Positions 46,336 to 58,989 of a stretch of 64,000 nt of DNA are shown here, in pieces. The notes under the pieces were generated by a model. It ran no database searches. It worked only from the letters and a program-made list of their open reading frames with translations, and was not told the origin of the DNA. The translations under genes and the position numbers were made by a program. Within the stretch, counting starts at the first letter, position 1; every line of letters begins with the position of its first letter. Origin of the DNA: Ashinkailepas kermadecensis (Eukaryota; Arthropoda; Thecostraca; Neolepadidae); assembly GCA_034440615.1 (NCBI GenBank), contig JAOTOM010004038.1, positions 62,001-126,000 of the forward strand, given 5' to 3'.

Positions 46336-47650
46336 CTGCAAACAACACAGATTATCCTTCTAAGCTATATCAAGCATGTCCATCAACAACAACAAACGTC
46401 GAACGTTCTTTCATATTTTTTGCGTCTGATGTAGAAGTTACAACCTCGGGTCATGTAAGGTCATTGACTTAGCTCATGTCAGAGGACCATCACCAAAAAT
46501 GTGTCATGGTCGATAACTAATCCAAATGAAAAGATATTGAATTATACTTGGTACGTGAGTAGCATTAGGCAGTGCCTATAAAACGTACCTCGCGGATTTT
46601 TGTTTGAAGTCAGGTCTGTGACCCGAGGTCATGGCTCATTTTGAACCAATTTTAACGTTATTGTAATATGCATGTTTTCTAACCGAGTTTCCACGTCATA
46701 TGCATGCAGACATACGAGGATAAATTAGTTTTCCAGTTTGATTGACCTCTGTCGAATGATCTGAGGCCAGGTCAAGATAAAGTGCGCTAAGTGGGAAAAC
46801 CTATTTACACACCCCTGTTGTGTGGCCTATTTCGGGCATCATGGCCTATATAGTATCAAACTTGCATTGCGCGACCTAAATCACCGAATGCTACCAAAAT
46901 TATGAATCATAGTCAAGGTCAAGGTCATCCTAGGTAGCTGTCCTATAACTTGTTTTCCTAAGGGCTCATGGACGAATAAATCATGTTGAAAAGAAGAAAT
47001 TAAATTAAATTAAATTATGCGCCACATGGTTACAATTTGTCAGTGCTTAAAGCACGCATGTATTGGATTTGTGTTTGAGTTCAGGTCAGTAGCCTAAGGT
47101 CATTGCCAATGTTGGCCCTTTATGTACAAATGTGATTATCTTTGCAATATTTCTTGTGTATATTGCAACCTCTCAAATAACCTCCCAAATAACATGCGTT
47201 TAACTCATGACTTTACTAGAAATGGTATATGAAATGTTTTTGAGAATGCAATTTGTTTCTGAGAAACCGTAATTTTGCGTCTGAAAAAATATGTTAAATT
47301 AAGAAACAATGCCATTTTCAGGCCCTACTTGTCGAATGCTTTCCATTTCTGCCCGATTCGTGTTCATGTACCGCTTAAATTGGAAGTTAAAGGAGATACT
47401 TATCAATCCGTCCTAGAGACGGGGTGTGAGGATCTGACCGGAGAGATGTATTTAATCGAGATTTAGAGCAGGGGTATGGTCTCTACTAATCTGTCCATGT
47501 CTAATGTCCGTAGGCGAAGATGTTGTGCACTTTCCCGAGATAGCTAGCCGTAATTAAAATGACAAAAGCAGCTCTTGTCTTGATTTTCAATAACGATGTC
47601 ATCATTCCTTCATAGTTAGTTGTTCGCCGACCTCAGAGACGCAGCAAACG
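46336..47650 (-). other. Upstream or 5'-UTR intron sequence of the transporter
   Basis: No coding frame is recognised. The segment 46440-47110 is rich in GGTCA and AAGGTCA/TGACC half-sites, mostly direct. At about 47375-47470 there is text like the outer part of the TTAA MITE (GGAGATAC and ACGGGGTGTGAGGATCTGAC), perhaps a solo end. Confidence 0.45.
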
Positions 47651-48008
47651 TGCTTGCATTGTTTCGGTGCCCGCTCTTGGCAGCCTCAGTTTGCAGTTGT
47701 TCTTAAATCCTTACATCAAGTTGTAGCTATTCGGCATTTTATCTTTCGCAAATATTTCAAAAAAAGAATAGCAAACCACATGTCACCGGAGCAGTCCCCT
47801 GTTCACCTGGCCCAATACATCGGAATAGTCCCACAGTGGCGCATAATGTGCTGCGGCAGGGAATCTGAGAGCAAGCGCTTGGACAAGACTGTTCCGTAAG
47901 GGTGCCGAAATTGGACCCCTGCCCTGCATATGATGGGTGTGTGTGTATGTGTGGGTGTGTAAAGTACGATAAAAGTCCCAGTTAAGTGATCTAAAATAAT
48001 GCATAAAT

Positions 48009-48176
<168 letters not shown>

Positions 48177-48526
48177 TAATTCATCATGAACACGTGTGGC
48201 TTGATGGCTCACCGTTTGCAGCGTGACCACCATGACCAGCAGTGCGAATAGCTAATTATTTTATTATTATTTTGTGCGAATAGCTAATAAAAATGCTGCC
48301 TCACATCAATTTTCCGAACGTCACCTGAGCTTAACGGGAGGGGCACATTCGACCCCTCCACAGCCCTGCCAATGTTCAGGGGCATAAATTAGCTGTGTGA
48401 CGGCCGAGCGTCAGCCTCTGGTATGGAGGTTCGTGACAGTGCGAAAGTTACAGGTAGAACAATTCCCGGTTATACAGTCGGCATGCAGCGGTGTGCCACC
48501 ACAAATTAGTGCCGGCCAACGTGCCC

Positions 48527-48839
48527 CTCACGTGTCGGCCTCACGTGTCGGCCAACGTTCCCCTCACGTGTCGGCCTCACGTGTCGGCCTCACGTGTCGG
48601 CCAACGTGCCCCTCACGTGTCGGCCTCACGTGCCGGCCAACGTGCCCCTCACGTGTCGGCCTCACGTGTCGGCCAACGTTCCCCTCACGTGTCGGCCTCA
48701 CGTGTCGGCCTCACGTGTCGGCCAACGTGCCCCTCACGTGTCGGCCTCACGTGTCGGCCTCACGTGCCGGCCAACGTGCCCCTCACGTGTCGGCCTCACG
48801 TGTCGGCCTCACGTGTCGGCCAACGTGCCCCTCACGTGT
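48527..48839. repeat. CACGTG-rich higher-order tandem array
   Basis: Blocks of one to three CTCACGTGTCGGC units separated by CAACGTGCCC or CAACGTTCCC. I count 19 CACGTG palindromes in about 310 bp. In frames the array gives Val-Gly-Leu-Thr-Cys-Arg-Pro-type repeats, but with no conserved flanking protein. Confidence 0.9.
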
Positions 48840-49495
<656 letters not shown>

Positions 49496-49870
49496 CGAGG
49501 CTGTGGTTTTGTCAGGGGCATCACCTGCCAGGAAAGTTTTGTTTCATTGTTAGTCCTCCCCCAAGTTAACAAGCTGAACGAGTCGGAAGTTATTAACGTA
49601 GTGGCAGAGTGACTTTCGGCTCCCCTCCCTAGATTTCCGGCTGTTAGCGGGAATGTAGGTTGTAAATAACCACCAGGTGTAGTGAAGTCCGTGCTTATGA
49701 CTTTCTGAACTCCTTGGTCCCAATCGATAGTTCTCGATAACCGTACCTACCCCAAACATCCCGATATCATATTATTATCAAACGTATTAGAATCACACGA
49801 TTAATCGATGTGAATGATAACCAGGCGGCCTTAATTTCACAAGCACTCAACCTACTAAGCTACCAACCTC

Positions 49871-50859
49871 TTAACACGCGCCCTGGAGGGCCTATGAAAA
49901 TTACTCGCACTGGAGAGGGGGGGGGGGGGGGGTTGGATTCCGCCTCATACAATATCAGCTCCTATTATAGCTAGTATAACGATATTTTCAGGGTAGATGG
50001 GTATGGTGGTGAACTCTATTGTGTACAAATTTCATGACCTTAGGTCAATATCTTCAAGGTCAAATGAGGTGACATATGTCATATTTGGCTTGTTGTGCGT
50101 GGCTTGGCTTCACATGGTTATGGATCGATGCGATTGCGTTTAAATGCTCCAAAATGGGCATCAATGATGTTTCGGACATAACTAATGATGCAATACAGAT
50201 GATAGATCCGGCATTTGGCCTCAGATCACCTATATGTCAGCACTTTATGGGGTCAGTTACCGGTTCCAGTTGCCAGAACCGGGCCGCCCGCCGGACCGGC
50301 GGGCGGCCCGGCGCAATCGGTTTTACGAAGAAAGGGCTGAAGTACATGAATGATGTATGGAAACGCTTAAGTTCACAATAACACAAACAGAAGTTTTCAG
50401 TAGGGAGTAACATGCAAAATGGCATGAATCGCATGACTGTCATTTGTGTTTATGACAACCTTCCAATTGAACAAGTTTGGTTCCATTGATCTGTCATGAA
50501 CTTGACATGAGTTAACCGCGGTGATCTGGCATGATCTTGAAACAATATAGCATTACAATATACATCAAACAGGTCGCTAGTATTGTCATGAACACTTCGC
50601 TTTTGCCGATATACGGGAAGTGCATCAGCGCCGATTTTTGTGGTCTGACGCTACGAAATGTTTTGACTTTGACGGCCTCTAACTCGAAAAATTTTCGGCC
50701 GACTTTTGTTTTTCTTGTTCAAGCGAGGCCACGGACATTTCGAAGCCGATACACAAAAAATGGCGTATATCGGCCGGTAAATCGTGAGTTAATTACGAAA
50801 AATCGGAGGGGTGGGCGGATCTCGCCCCCCCCCCCCCCACTCTCCAGTGCTCGTGTTAA
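49871..50859. mobile_element. TTAA-flanked MITE with G/C-run ends, copy B
   Basis: A 989-bp copy of the element at 22728-23698, same orientation, from TTAACACGCGCCCTGGAGG to CTCCAGTGCTCGTGTTAA. It keeps both runs (G at 49917-49932, C at 50826-50838), the GGTCAATATCTTCAAGGTCA segment and the palindromic GCCCGCCGGACCGGCGGGC at about 50285. No tRNA-like SINE abuts this copy. Confidence 0.8.
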
Positions 50860-50879
50860 GCTATAATTTTCAGCGGTGA

Positions 50880-51260
50880 CAATATCGAACGTGACCCCTG
50901 TTGACTGGTGTACCGGAGACCGACTGTACCAACCTCAGACGTCACCCCTGCTGGCTGGTGTAGCAGAGACCCACTGTACCAACCTCAGACGTGACCCCTG
51001 CTGGCTGGTGTAGCAGAGACCGACTGTACCAACCTCAGACGTGACCCCTGTTGGCTGGTGTAGCAGAGACCGACTGTACCAACCTCAGACGTGACCCCTG
51101 TTGGCTGGTGTAGCAGAGACCGACTGTACCAACCTCTGACGTGACCCCTGCTGGCTGGTGTAGCAGAGACCGACTGTACCAACCTCAGACGTGACCCCTG
51201 CTGGCTGGTGTAGCAGAGACCGACTGTACCAACCTCGGACGTGACCCCTGCTGGCTGGTG
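50880..51260. repeat. 50-bp tandem repeat, about 7.5 units
   Basis: Units of GTGACCCCTGCTGGCTGGTG followed by TAGCAGAGACCGACTGTACC and AACCTCAGAC. It begins about 20 bp after the right end of the TTAA element. The 50-bp period shifts frame each unit, so open frames are chance. Confidence 0.95.
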
Positions 51261-51304
51261 TTCCGGAGACCGTCTCACCAGGCCGGTTCGGCTGCACTGC
51301 TGCC

Positions 51305-51937
51305 TCTGTGCCCGCCCGGCCACCTACACCGCGGTGTATAGGTGGCGCCGACAACACTGCCGCCCCCGGACCTGGCCCGGCCACCTACACCGCGGTGTAT
51401 AGGTGGCGCCGACTACACTGCCGCCCCCGGGCCTGGCCCGGCCACCTACACCGCGGTGTATAGGTGGCGCCGACAACACTGCCGCCCCCGGGCCTGGCCT
51501 GGCCACCTACACCGTGGTGTATAGGTGGCGCCGACAACACTGCCGCCCCCGGGCCTGACCCGGCCACCTACACCGCGGTGTATAGGTGGCGCCGACAACA
51601 CTGCCGCCCCCGGACCTGGCCCGGCCACCTACACCGCGGTGTATAGGTGGCGCCGACTACACTGCCGCCCCCGGGCCTGGCCCGGCCACCTACACCGCGG
51701 TGTATAGGTGGCGCCGACAACACTGCCGCCCCCGGGCCTGGCCCGGGCACCTACACCGCGGTGTATAGGTGGCGCCGACAACACTGCCGCCCCCGGGCCT
51801 GGCCCGGGCACCTACACCGCGGTGTATAGGTGGCGCCGACAACACTGCCGCCCCCGGGCCTGGCCCGGCCACCTACACCGCGGTGTATAGGTGGCGCCGA
51901 CTACACTGCCGCCCCCGGGCCTGGCCCGGCCACCTAT
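51305..51937. repeat. 61-bp tandem repeat, about 10 units
   Basis: Units of CCACCTACACCGCGGTGTAT then AGGTGGCGCCGACAACACTG then CCGCCCCCGGGCCTGGCCCGG. Each unit has the near-palindrome CCACCTACACCGCGGTGTATA and a GGCGCC site. Units are nearly identical, with two or three alternating variants (ACAACA or ACTACA; GGGCCT or GGACCT), suggesting recent amplification. Confidence 0.95.
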
Positions 51938-53299
51938 GCCTCAGAGTACCGCCCGGTCCCTGCCACTGGGACCGCCGATTACCTTCAGGTCATACCGGCA
52001 GCTGCAAACTGTACGCATACCGGAGTAGCCCACTCAGACAGCTGAACAGCATGAGCTCACCTATAACTGGCGTCAGGTTAACGTCAGAAACACCTGAACA
52101 GACTAGGCAGACACGACTATCACATTACATGAACTGACGAGCGTCTATCCGCAAGCTCGTGTCTCTTAGAAGGCTATGACAGCCCCCTCGGTTGAAATTT
52201 GTAATTGTAGTTGTAGTTGAAAGATCAACATGTAAAGTTACTGCTATGTGATTTCACATGATATGTTTGGATGAAGTGACCTTGAAGCAGAATACCCTTG
52301 TTGATTTACATCATACTTATTGATCAGAGCAAGCTGAAATTCATGAAAAATGACCAGCAAGCATCCCGATCACAGTTCCACCTGTACCATATCACTGCTA
52401 AATCCTGGTGGAGTTCATTTTTACATACGATTTTTATCCTTAGGGATATTTTTTCTACCACTTCTTGTTGCATACAGGCCATATATTCCTATCCTAAATC
52501 TGGTACGATATATTGTTCTATGCAATCCCCATCCTACCAAATACAACAACCTTGTATACCATACCATCTTTTTTTCCTGCAAGTAAAGGCATCATTTTGT
52601 GCCCGTATTATGGAGACTTCTCTTTCAAGAGAGACACTGTAATAAAGAAACACATTCTTAGGAGGAGGAATAGTATTGACACCTTTTTAATGTAAGCACA
52701 TGCTAAGCGACCGGCACGTGGGCCAGTATCAAGCGCATTCCAGATTCTAATCGTGAATATAACAGGCATTCGTGAGACGGCGAGAAGTGAACATGGGGGA
52801 AAGCATACGCACAGGTGATCACCGCTGGCGTACAGCACGGTAATGGAATAGCAACGATAATGGCACGTCTCAAATGGCGAAGGCGCGCCATTTCATGCAA
52901 CATTGTTAACACAAAATGGAGGATGCATGACTCCTGTGGTGGTGCACGCTCAGTCTTCATTGTCTGCTAGCGATGCACTGATAGATCACGGTCTCTATAT
53001 CAACTGTACACGCTCTGACTATGCACGCTGTTGTCTCGAGCCTTGCCCCGACGGGACTGGTCCTGTCCGGGCGAACAGTCGGGCGTGGGTCGCGCGTCCG
53101 TGGTGCCATAACCATAAACCACGGTCCGCGCTCCGCACATGCGACACACGCACAACAGCTCCTTGCCGTGTACAAATATCCCTATCCCATGTTCCTACAC
53201 AGACGATACATTATACCATCATACGATCATACGATCATACGCCGATCATACGATCGGCGGCCCGCTGATGGTGAACGAGACATTGGTCCTGTGGACGAA
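51938..53299. other. Intergenic DNA, no gene recognised
   Basis: Frames up to about 120 residues have no recognisable motif. A small ATCATACG repeat occurs at 53215-53255, possibly the 3' limit of the minus-strand LINE ORF1 segment that follows. Confidence 0.45.
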
Positions 53300-54535
53300 T
53301 GACTGCGGGACCTTTCACCCCTCACGGGAAGGGACTGAGTGCGTTTGGCCGGAGTGGTTCGTGTGTTGGGAGCCGGAGTGGTTTGTGTCGGTGTGGTCAG
53401 TGGTATGAGCTTTTTGAGTGGAGCTAAGTCGGGAATCATGTCAGTTTGAATTGAAGTAGAAGTGGTGTTAAATCCAGTGGCGGGGGAGCAGCGCTGGTCG
53501 CCTGGGCGTACGTTTTGGTGGATGGGTGGTGGCCTCGACGTTCCGCCGGACCTGGGGAGAGGAAACACCGATGTTGGTCTTGACGGCGCAAACGTCTTTT
53601 TCCCGTCGCCAAACTGGATAGAGATTGGAAGTGGTGAGGTGGTCGGAGGTGTGGCAGTTAAGGCAGTGGGCTGGCTTTGGAGGAAGTAGAGTTAGGATCA
53701 GGTGACTTGCCGCACTTGGGGCATCGGGCTGGTTGGCGGTATGCTTTACTACCATGGCCGAAGCGCTGACAATTAAAGCAGGGCAGAGGATTTTGAATAA
53801 AGACGCGGACTTGGTAGCGTTGGTATCCGGCGAGGAGGATTGTAGGAAATGTGGTAGTGTTGAAGGTAAGGTACTCGTATATCGTTTCTGGCCGTCTTTG
53901 AAAGAGGTGATGCGGGGGACGTGGGTCACCCCTTCCGGCCTGAGCTCCGCCCGCATATCTTCCTCAGACATAAAGCGGAGTTCCGGCGCGAAGATGGTGT
54001 CCTTTGTGGTATTGCGGTTGGAATGGAGAGTGACTTTGACGGATTTACCGCAAAATGTGGTGGTACGGGGGAGGGCTTTGGTTTGGGCTCGGGTTTGGAC
54101 TTTCATTACGAGGGTTCCTTTGACAGGGACTTTGTCGGCCAGAAAACATTGATTCGACGGAGGGAAACGGTGTTCTTGACAGGCTTGACTACTACGTACG
54201 GGCCATCACTATCGAGGTAGGGTTCGATGGATTGGATTGGTTTAGGTTGGAAGGGCATCAGGTTCGAAGGTGGGTCAGCGGCGTGGAGAGTGATGGTCTG
54301 GTCCGGATCGTGAGACGTGGTCGTGGTCTTGGGACGAGTAGGGGTAGACGAGGCACAATCGAGGGGTAGACGAGGCACATGGCGTCATCGAGAGGAATAG
54401 TCCGGCGCGAGTCATCAACGGTTGCATCAAGTGATGGAGCGTCAGGGATCAAGTCCGTGTTCGCGCGGTGGTCTTTGGGTGTGGTTAGTGGAGGAAATTC
54501 CGATTCGGAGTTCGATGGAGAGCTGGGGTCAAGAC
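53300..54535 (-). pseudogene. I-like LINE ORF1 (nucleic-acid-binding), frameshifted
   Basis: Read from 54535 downwards. The N-terminus has SNSESEFPPLTTP, typical of LINE ORF1. Then come YVVVKPVKNTVSLRRINVFW and KVQTRAQTKAL, and ELRPEGVTHVPRITSFKDGQ, the conserved RNA-binding region. In an adjacent frame IQNPLPCFNCQRFGHGSKA and CPKCGK give zinc knuckles (C-x2-C-x4-H pattern), near 53720-53790. A Pro/Ser-rich C-terminus follows. At least two frameshifts are present. The upstream 54536-54810 segment probably is the 5' untranslated leader. ORF2 does not follow, so the element is 3'-truncated or rearranged. Confidence 0.75.
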
Positions 54536-54916
54536 ATTTCTGCGTTTTCCCCCGTCGCGGGAAAAGCCCTACCTAATGAAATATAAATGAACACGAAGAA
54601 CTCGCGGAAACACATGAAACAAAAGTAGACCGACGTAAAACCACGTGGGGTGACGGGTGCCACCCCACTAGAAAAGAAATGTGGAAAAGAGCGACAGGTG
54701 TCGCCCCACGAAAATGAAAATGAAGCACTGCGACAACCACCAGTCAGTGGAACGAATCGGCAGGTCGGTTGTACAGCGAGTTTCGGCAACAGGTAGAGTA
54801 TGCTCGATTAGTGCTGGCACTCCATGTGATTTGTGTGTAATTTAATTTGGTAAGTTAAGCACTTCGGCATCATCCGACCATTCCGTTCCGTCGAAAAGTA
54901 AAGCACGAGTTACTCT

Positions 54917-55640
54917 GCTACAAACATCAGCTTATATGTACGGGAACAATTTGGGTCTTCGGAGAAAAATCAAAAGTAGTTTGATGAGAAAGGGGTGTTA
55001 ATCTCCCAGATGTGTGTGCAAAGAGAAGGGAATTTTGTATGTTCGGCAGTAGTCGGTGTTTTTTCGGGGGCCATGGTATTGCTGACATTGAAGGAGGATA
55101 TGTGTCACTGTAAGATGAGTGTGTCATGATGGGCATGAAGGTCGAGGTGAAGCATTGCATATAAATCGATGTGTGAGATAAGCATAACCTATGAGTAGCC
55201 GCGATAGGACTTTTTATTCGTATCGATTTGGTTGAAAAGAAGAAATCCAGGGATCCAGGGTTTGATGTTCTGTAATTGTGCATGGCTTGAATTTCGAATC
55301 CATTTTTGGTCCCAGAACTGTGGAATGTGCTGTCGCATTGTTGATTTGATGTCAAAATGTGGTGGAATTTCTGTTTTGTGTGGGAATTGTAATGAATCTT
55401 CTGCGAGTTGATCTGCTTCCTCGTTTCCTGGCATTCCGTAGTGACTGGGCACCCAGAGAAAACGGACCTTCACGCCCATTGCACGAAGTGTTTCCGGTGC
55501 TTCGTAAATATAAATATGGCAATGATGCGAAAAAGAAAGTGATGAAAGAGATTGTAGTGTAACGAAGTTTTTTTTCTCCCCTCTGCACTGGGGCTCTTCT
55601 GGCTCGTGGATAGTTCCAGGGATTGACCTCGACGTTGACG
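54917..55640 (-). pseudogene. I-like LINE RNase H C-terminus and tail
   Basis: From 55640 downward one reads SLSSLSFSHHCHIYIYEAPE, then VKVRFLWVPSHYGMPGNEEA (55470-55410), the diagnostic end of an RNase H domain, then in another frame LTHRYLLHASPRPSC and CHTHLTVTHILLQC, a CCHC-like knuckle. It ends near 54917 and is followed by an AAATTAAATTA-type tail at 54836-54850. The rest of ORF2 is not contiguous upstream. The 5' leader and ORF1 of a second I-like element begin just downstream. Confidence 0.78.
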
Positions 55641-56790
55641 ATATTTAATTTAAACCCCGATATTAGATACCCGACGATATTTAAACCCCGGGTATGTTCA
55701 ACAGCTCTAAGCTTCCATCTCCGAGCTCTGATCTTCACATCTTGACAGGCACCTCATAATCCAGCACTTATGTATTGTGCTATTAGTCAACAGTCAATGG
55801 CCACAATGCTTCAGACGTTAATGGCGCAGCGTGATATACAAGTTATCAATGTAGCTTCATTTTCACAGACAGGTGCAACTACTTCCCATACGATCTCCGA
55901 CTCCTACTGACCGGTCTTCAATTTTGCTATACTCCTATCAAAGAACTACATCTCAACAGACACCGCGACTCTCAGACAGAGTCGTCCGACGTACCTCAGT
56001 GTAGGGCGGCGGCTGCCGGCCGCCCCCAGTGGCGACTGCTCGCCTCGACCGCTCGGTGACGAGAGACGTATCTCGCGGCACCGTCCGAGGTAACTCACAG
56101 TCTACGACACGTCACTGGTCACGTGACTCAGTCCACATCACAACTGCGTCGTATGCTAGGGCGTCGGCCCCGGGTCGATAACAATAGCGGACTACTGCAG
56201 GCGGGCGCGCTGTCTATCTCAGACATCAGAGACATCCCATGTCAGCTCATAATCGTCCCTGGTAACATCCAGAGATTCGGTCTCGCGTGGAAATCGGTGC
56301 TGTCTCAGCATTTCACCGGACACTGGTGATCCACAACAATCGGCTCGGTGAGTCGTGCTGTTCACAGACAGCCGACAGTTCGGGGCGCTGCAGCCCAACT
56401 GACGGTCACATCACCTCATTGGCATCCACACTCACATCACCCCAGATATTTCACAGCGGCAGCGGCGGGGCGTGCCGGCCGGATATCGAGGTTACATCGC
56501 AGCGGCGGGAAGTCTGCCGGTAAGGGAGGGGTAGGTACAGGGTCCAATGATCGACCTCGATCAGGCGGTGATTTGCCTTGTCAGCCGACATGCTGGCGCC
56601 AGGTAGATGCCGGAAACTGTCGCGCCAGTCGAACTGTGGGGAGAGGGTTGAATTTATGGGTTTAAGATGCCCAGAAAACCAACTTTGTTACAGTAGCACA
56701 TATTTTGAATCTGAACAAATGACGACGCTGCGCATGGGGTGACAAAGAAAACGATTGCGAACATGACGCAGGGCAGTGAGGATGCCATGA
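55641..56790. other. Intergenic DNA, no gene recognised
   Basis: GC-rich between 55980 and 56600 with several short frames on both strands; none shows family motifs. Confidence 0.45.
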
Positions 56791-56792
56791 AA

Positions 56793-57240
56793 CTAAACGA
56801 TAACAATTGGGTTCCGTCTGGTACTCGATTTTGTTTTTTTGTGTGTTCCCGAAACTATGGAATTTCCTGTAAAGTTGGCGTCTCTAGAACCGCCAGCAAA
56901 ACGAAAGGAACCTGGCAATAACCAGCCGGATACTGGTAAGATGATTGTTTGGCATTTTTCCGGGTAAAGCTGTGATTTTGAAGTGGAGGTCAGACAAAAA
57001 AACGTGTCGTTCAGCCATCTGGCACGGGGGTGTAGTTGGTGGAGAAAGAGAAGAAATGGGTGGCATTGTGACATGAAGTTGTGCAAAAATGTCTTGACCC
57101 GAGAAGCTAAAGAGTTCGTGTTGTGGTTGGACCTAAATAACCATGGTGTGCATTTTGGAGAAAATGTAGGGACACGTGGGGGAGTGGTTTTCAGGAACTT
57201 CAATTTTGGAGTCGTACCTAAGTATTTGTTGCATTCAACG
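56793..57240 (-). other. Possible LINE endonuclease fragment
   Basis: Minus-strand frames contain TMPPISSLSPPTTPP and HFKITALPGK, loosely like the LPP...LPGP stretch before the GDFN motif of LINE endonucleases. No catalytic motif is visible, and the position between other LINE pieces is the main argument. Confidence 0.25.
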
Positions 57241-57393
57241 GAAACTAATGGAGGAATTCCTGATTCGACATCTAAAGAAATGATGGGTGAAGTAGTAATT
57301 GCACCGAGTGCGATACGAAGAAATTTATTTTTAATGTTGTTTAATATTTTTTAGGAAGGAGGGGCTGGCAACAGTGTAAACTACTGAACCATA

Positions 57394-58236
57394 TTAACCC
57401 GAGCCGTCTCGGGGGTAGGGGTTGATAACCTCCCCCTAAGGTTTTCCGCGGATATTGAAAGAACGGCGTGCCGTAGCGCGCCGAAATTTGGCATACCCTT
57501 TTCCACATCAATTTGGCATGTTCTGTCAAAATTTTCAGGTCAGGTCATCTAGGGTCAACGAGTTAGTCAAGGTCAAGTGAGGTCACCTCCAGACATTTTC
57601 AACCAGTCGTCACGCTTTAACCAATAGAAGGTATTTTAATGAAACTTTCAGCGTTTGCTTATCCTTAAGGACGAAACAAAAAGCACCAGAGGAATTTTTT
57701 CCTCCGTTTTTGATTACTTATTAGTTTTGCATATTTGCCCATAAGAGCTAAAATCGAAGATTCTGGCTAAAGTAAGCATTTTGTATGGGAGCAAATTGAC
57801 TTCGAACAACGTTTTCTGTCCACTCTACCCATTCGAAAAATAAAAATTAAAGACAATTGAAAACCCAAAAATTCTGAATTTCCTAAATAAAATTGATTTT
57901 TAGGTTGGTAAACATTTCAGGGCCATTGTCGATTTCACCTTCCTTTTCTGATTCCAAATAATTTTTGTTTTTCTCAAATCTCCCCCAAAATGAACTCCCA
58001 AGAGCCAAAAGCATGATATATGTCGTGAATCCTTAGGCCACCCTAGTGACGTCACTTTTTGGGAGGCTACAGTTTTAGGGGTGTTGTCGGGCTCTACTCG
58101 TCGAGCGCTTTCCAATGACACCTCTTTCGTTTTCGTTCGATGCTTAGTTTGGAGATTAGAGGTAGGGGATGGTTGTATCCCCCCCCCCCCGGGGGAGGGG
58201 GGGTGAGGATATGACCGGGAAGACGGGGAGGGTTAA
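57394..58236. mobile_element. TTAA-flanked MITE (piggyBac-like ends), copy B, inverted
   Basis: An 843-bp element from TTAACCCGAGCCGTCTCGGG to GACGGGGAGGGTTAA, matching 14372-15201 in reverse orientation. The ends form CCCNNNNCCGTC inverted repeats. Shared interior text includes GACGTCACTTTTTGGG, GATGCTTAGTTTGGAGATTA and a TCAAGGTCAAGTGAGGTCAC segment. Non-coding. Confidence 0.75.
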
Positions 58237-58256
58237 ATTATGAGAGCATTAATTAT

Positions 58257-58598
58257 TCACATAGTTGTAAAAGAGCGTGTCGATCTGTTCCAAATGATGT
58301 GGAAGTAATGCAGCGAACTAAATTTAGTCGCGAAAACATTTAGTCTGGATGTGTTCCATGTGTTTGTGCATAGATGGCTTGCGATCAAAATAACATCAAG
58401 AAATGTAAAGGAATTTACAAGTGGTATGACATCATTCCCGTGGTGAAGTGGTGTTGTTGAGCTTGGGCAGGGATTGGCTTTGCGGAATATCATTGTTGCT
58501 AATTTGGGGGCCGAAAAATGAAACAATATTTCAGGGACCATTCGTATACTTTGTTGAGTGTGTTTTGTAGTTGGTGCGTTCCACGACAGATCGACCAA
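58257..58598 (-). pseudogene. I-like LINE reverse transcriptase fragment
   Basis: Minus frame with HFSAPKLATMIFRKANPCPS, PLVNSFTFLDVILIASHLC and NVFATKFSSLHYFHIIWNRSTRSF, the thumb region after the RT active site in I-like LINEs. No FADD motif remains and both sides are non-coding. Confidence 0.6.
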
Positions 58599-58989
58599 TG
58601 CACTTCATCACATAAATTTGTATGGAGATCAAAATTTGCTCACAGGGTAGTCTTTGGCTCTGAATACGGCTGAACAAATTTAACCATATTTGGCCAACGG
58701 TTTTTGAGCTATAGCCTCCGGCATTATGTTTAGGTCAAATAGCATGGGTTGGTTTGACGATGGATATCTAATCAATAAGAAGCGGAAATGGTGGCAAATG
58801 ATACATATTTCAGAAGAAAAAGGATCAACTGAAACATTCCCGAAATAAAATATGAATATTTCCTATATTTGACCTCGTAACCTCATGACCTCATGACGTC
58901 GTGGCCTCGTGACCTCCCGGTGTCCCCTAGCCCATCAAAATTGACAAATTTGACGGCGTAATTAAAGCGGGTATGATTTCGCCGACCAA

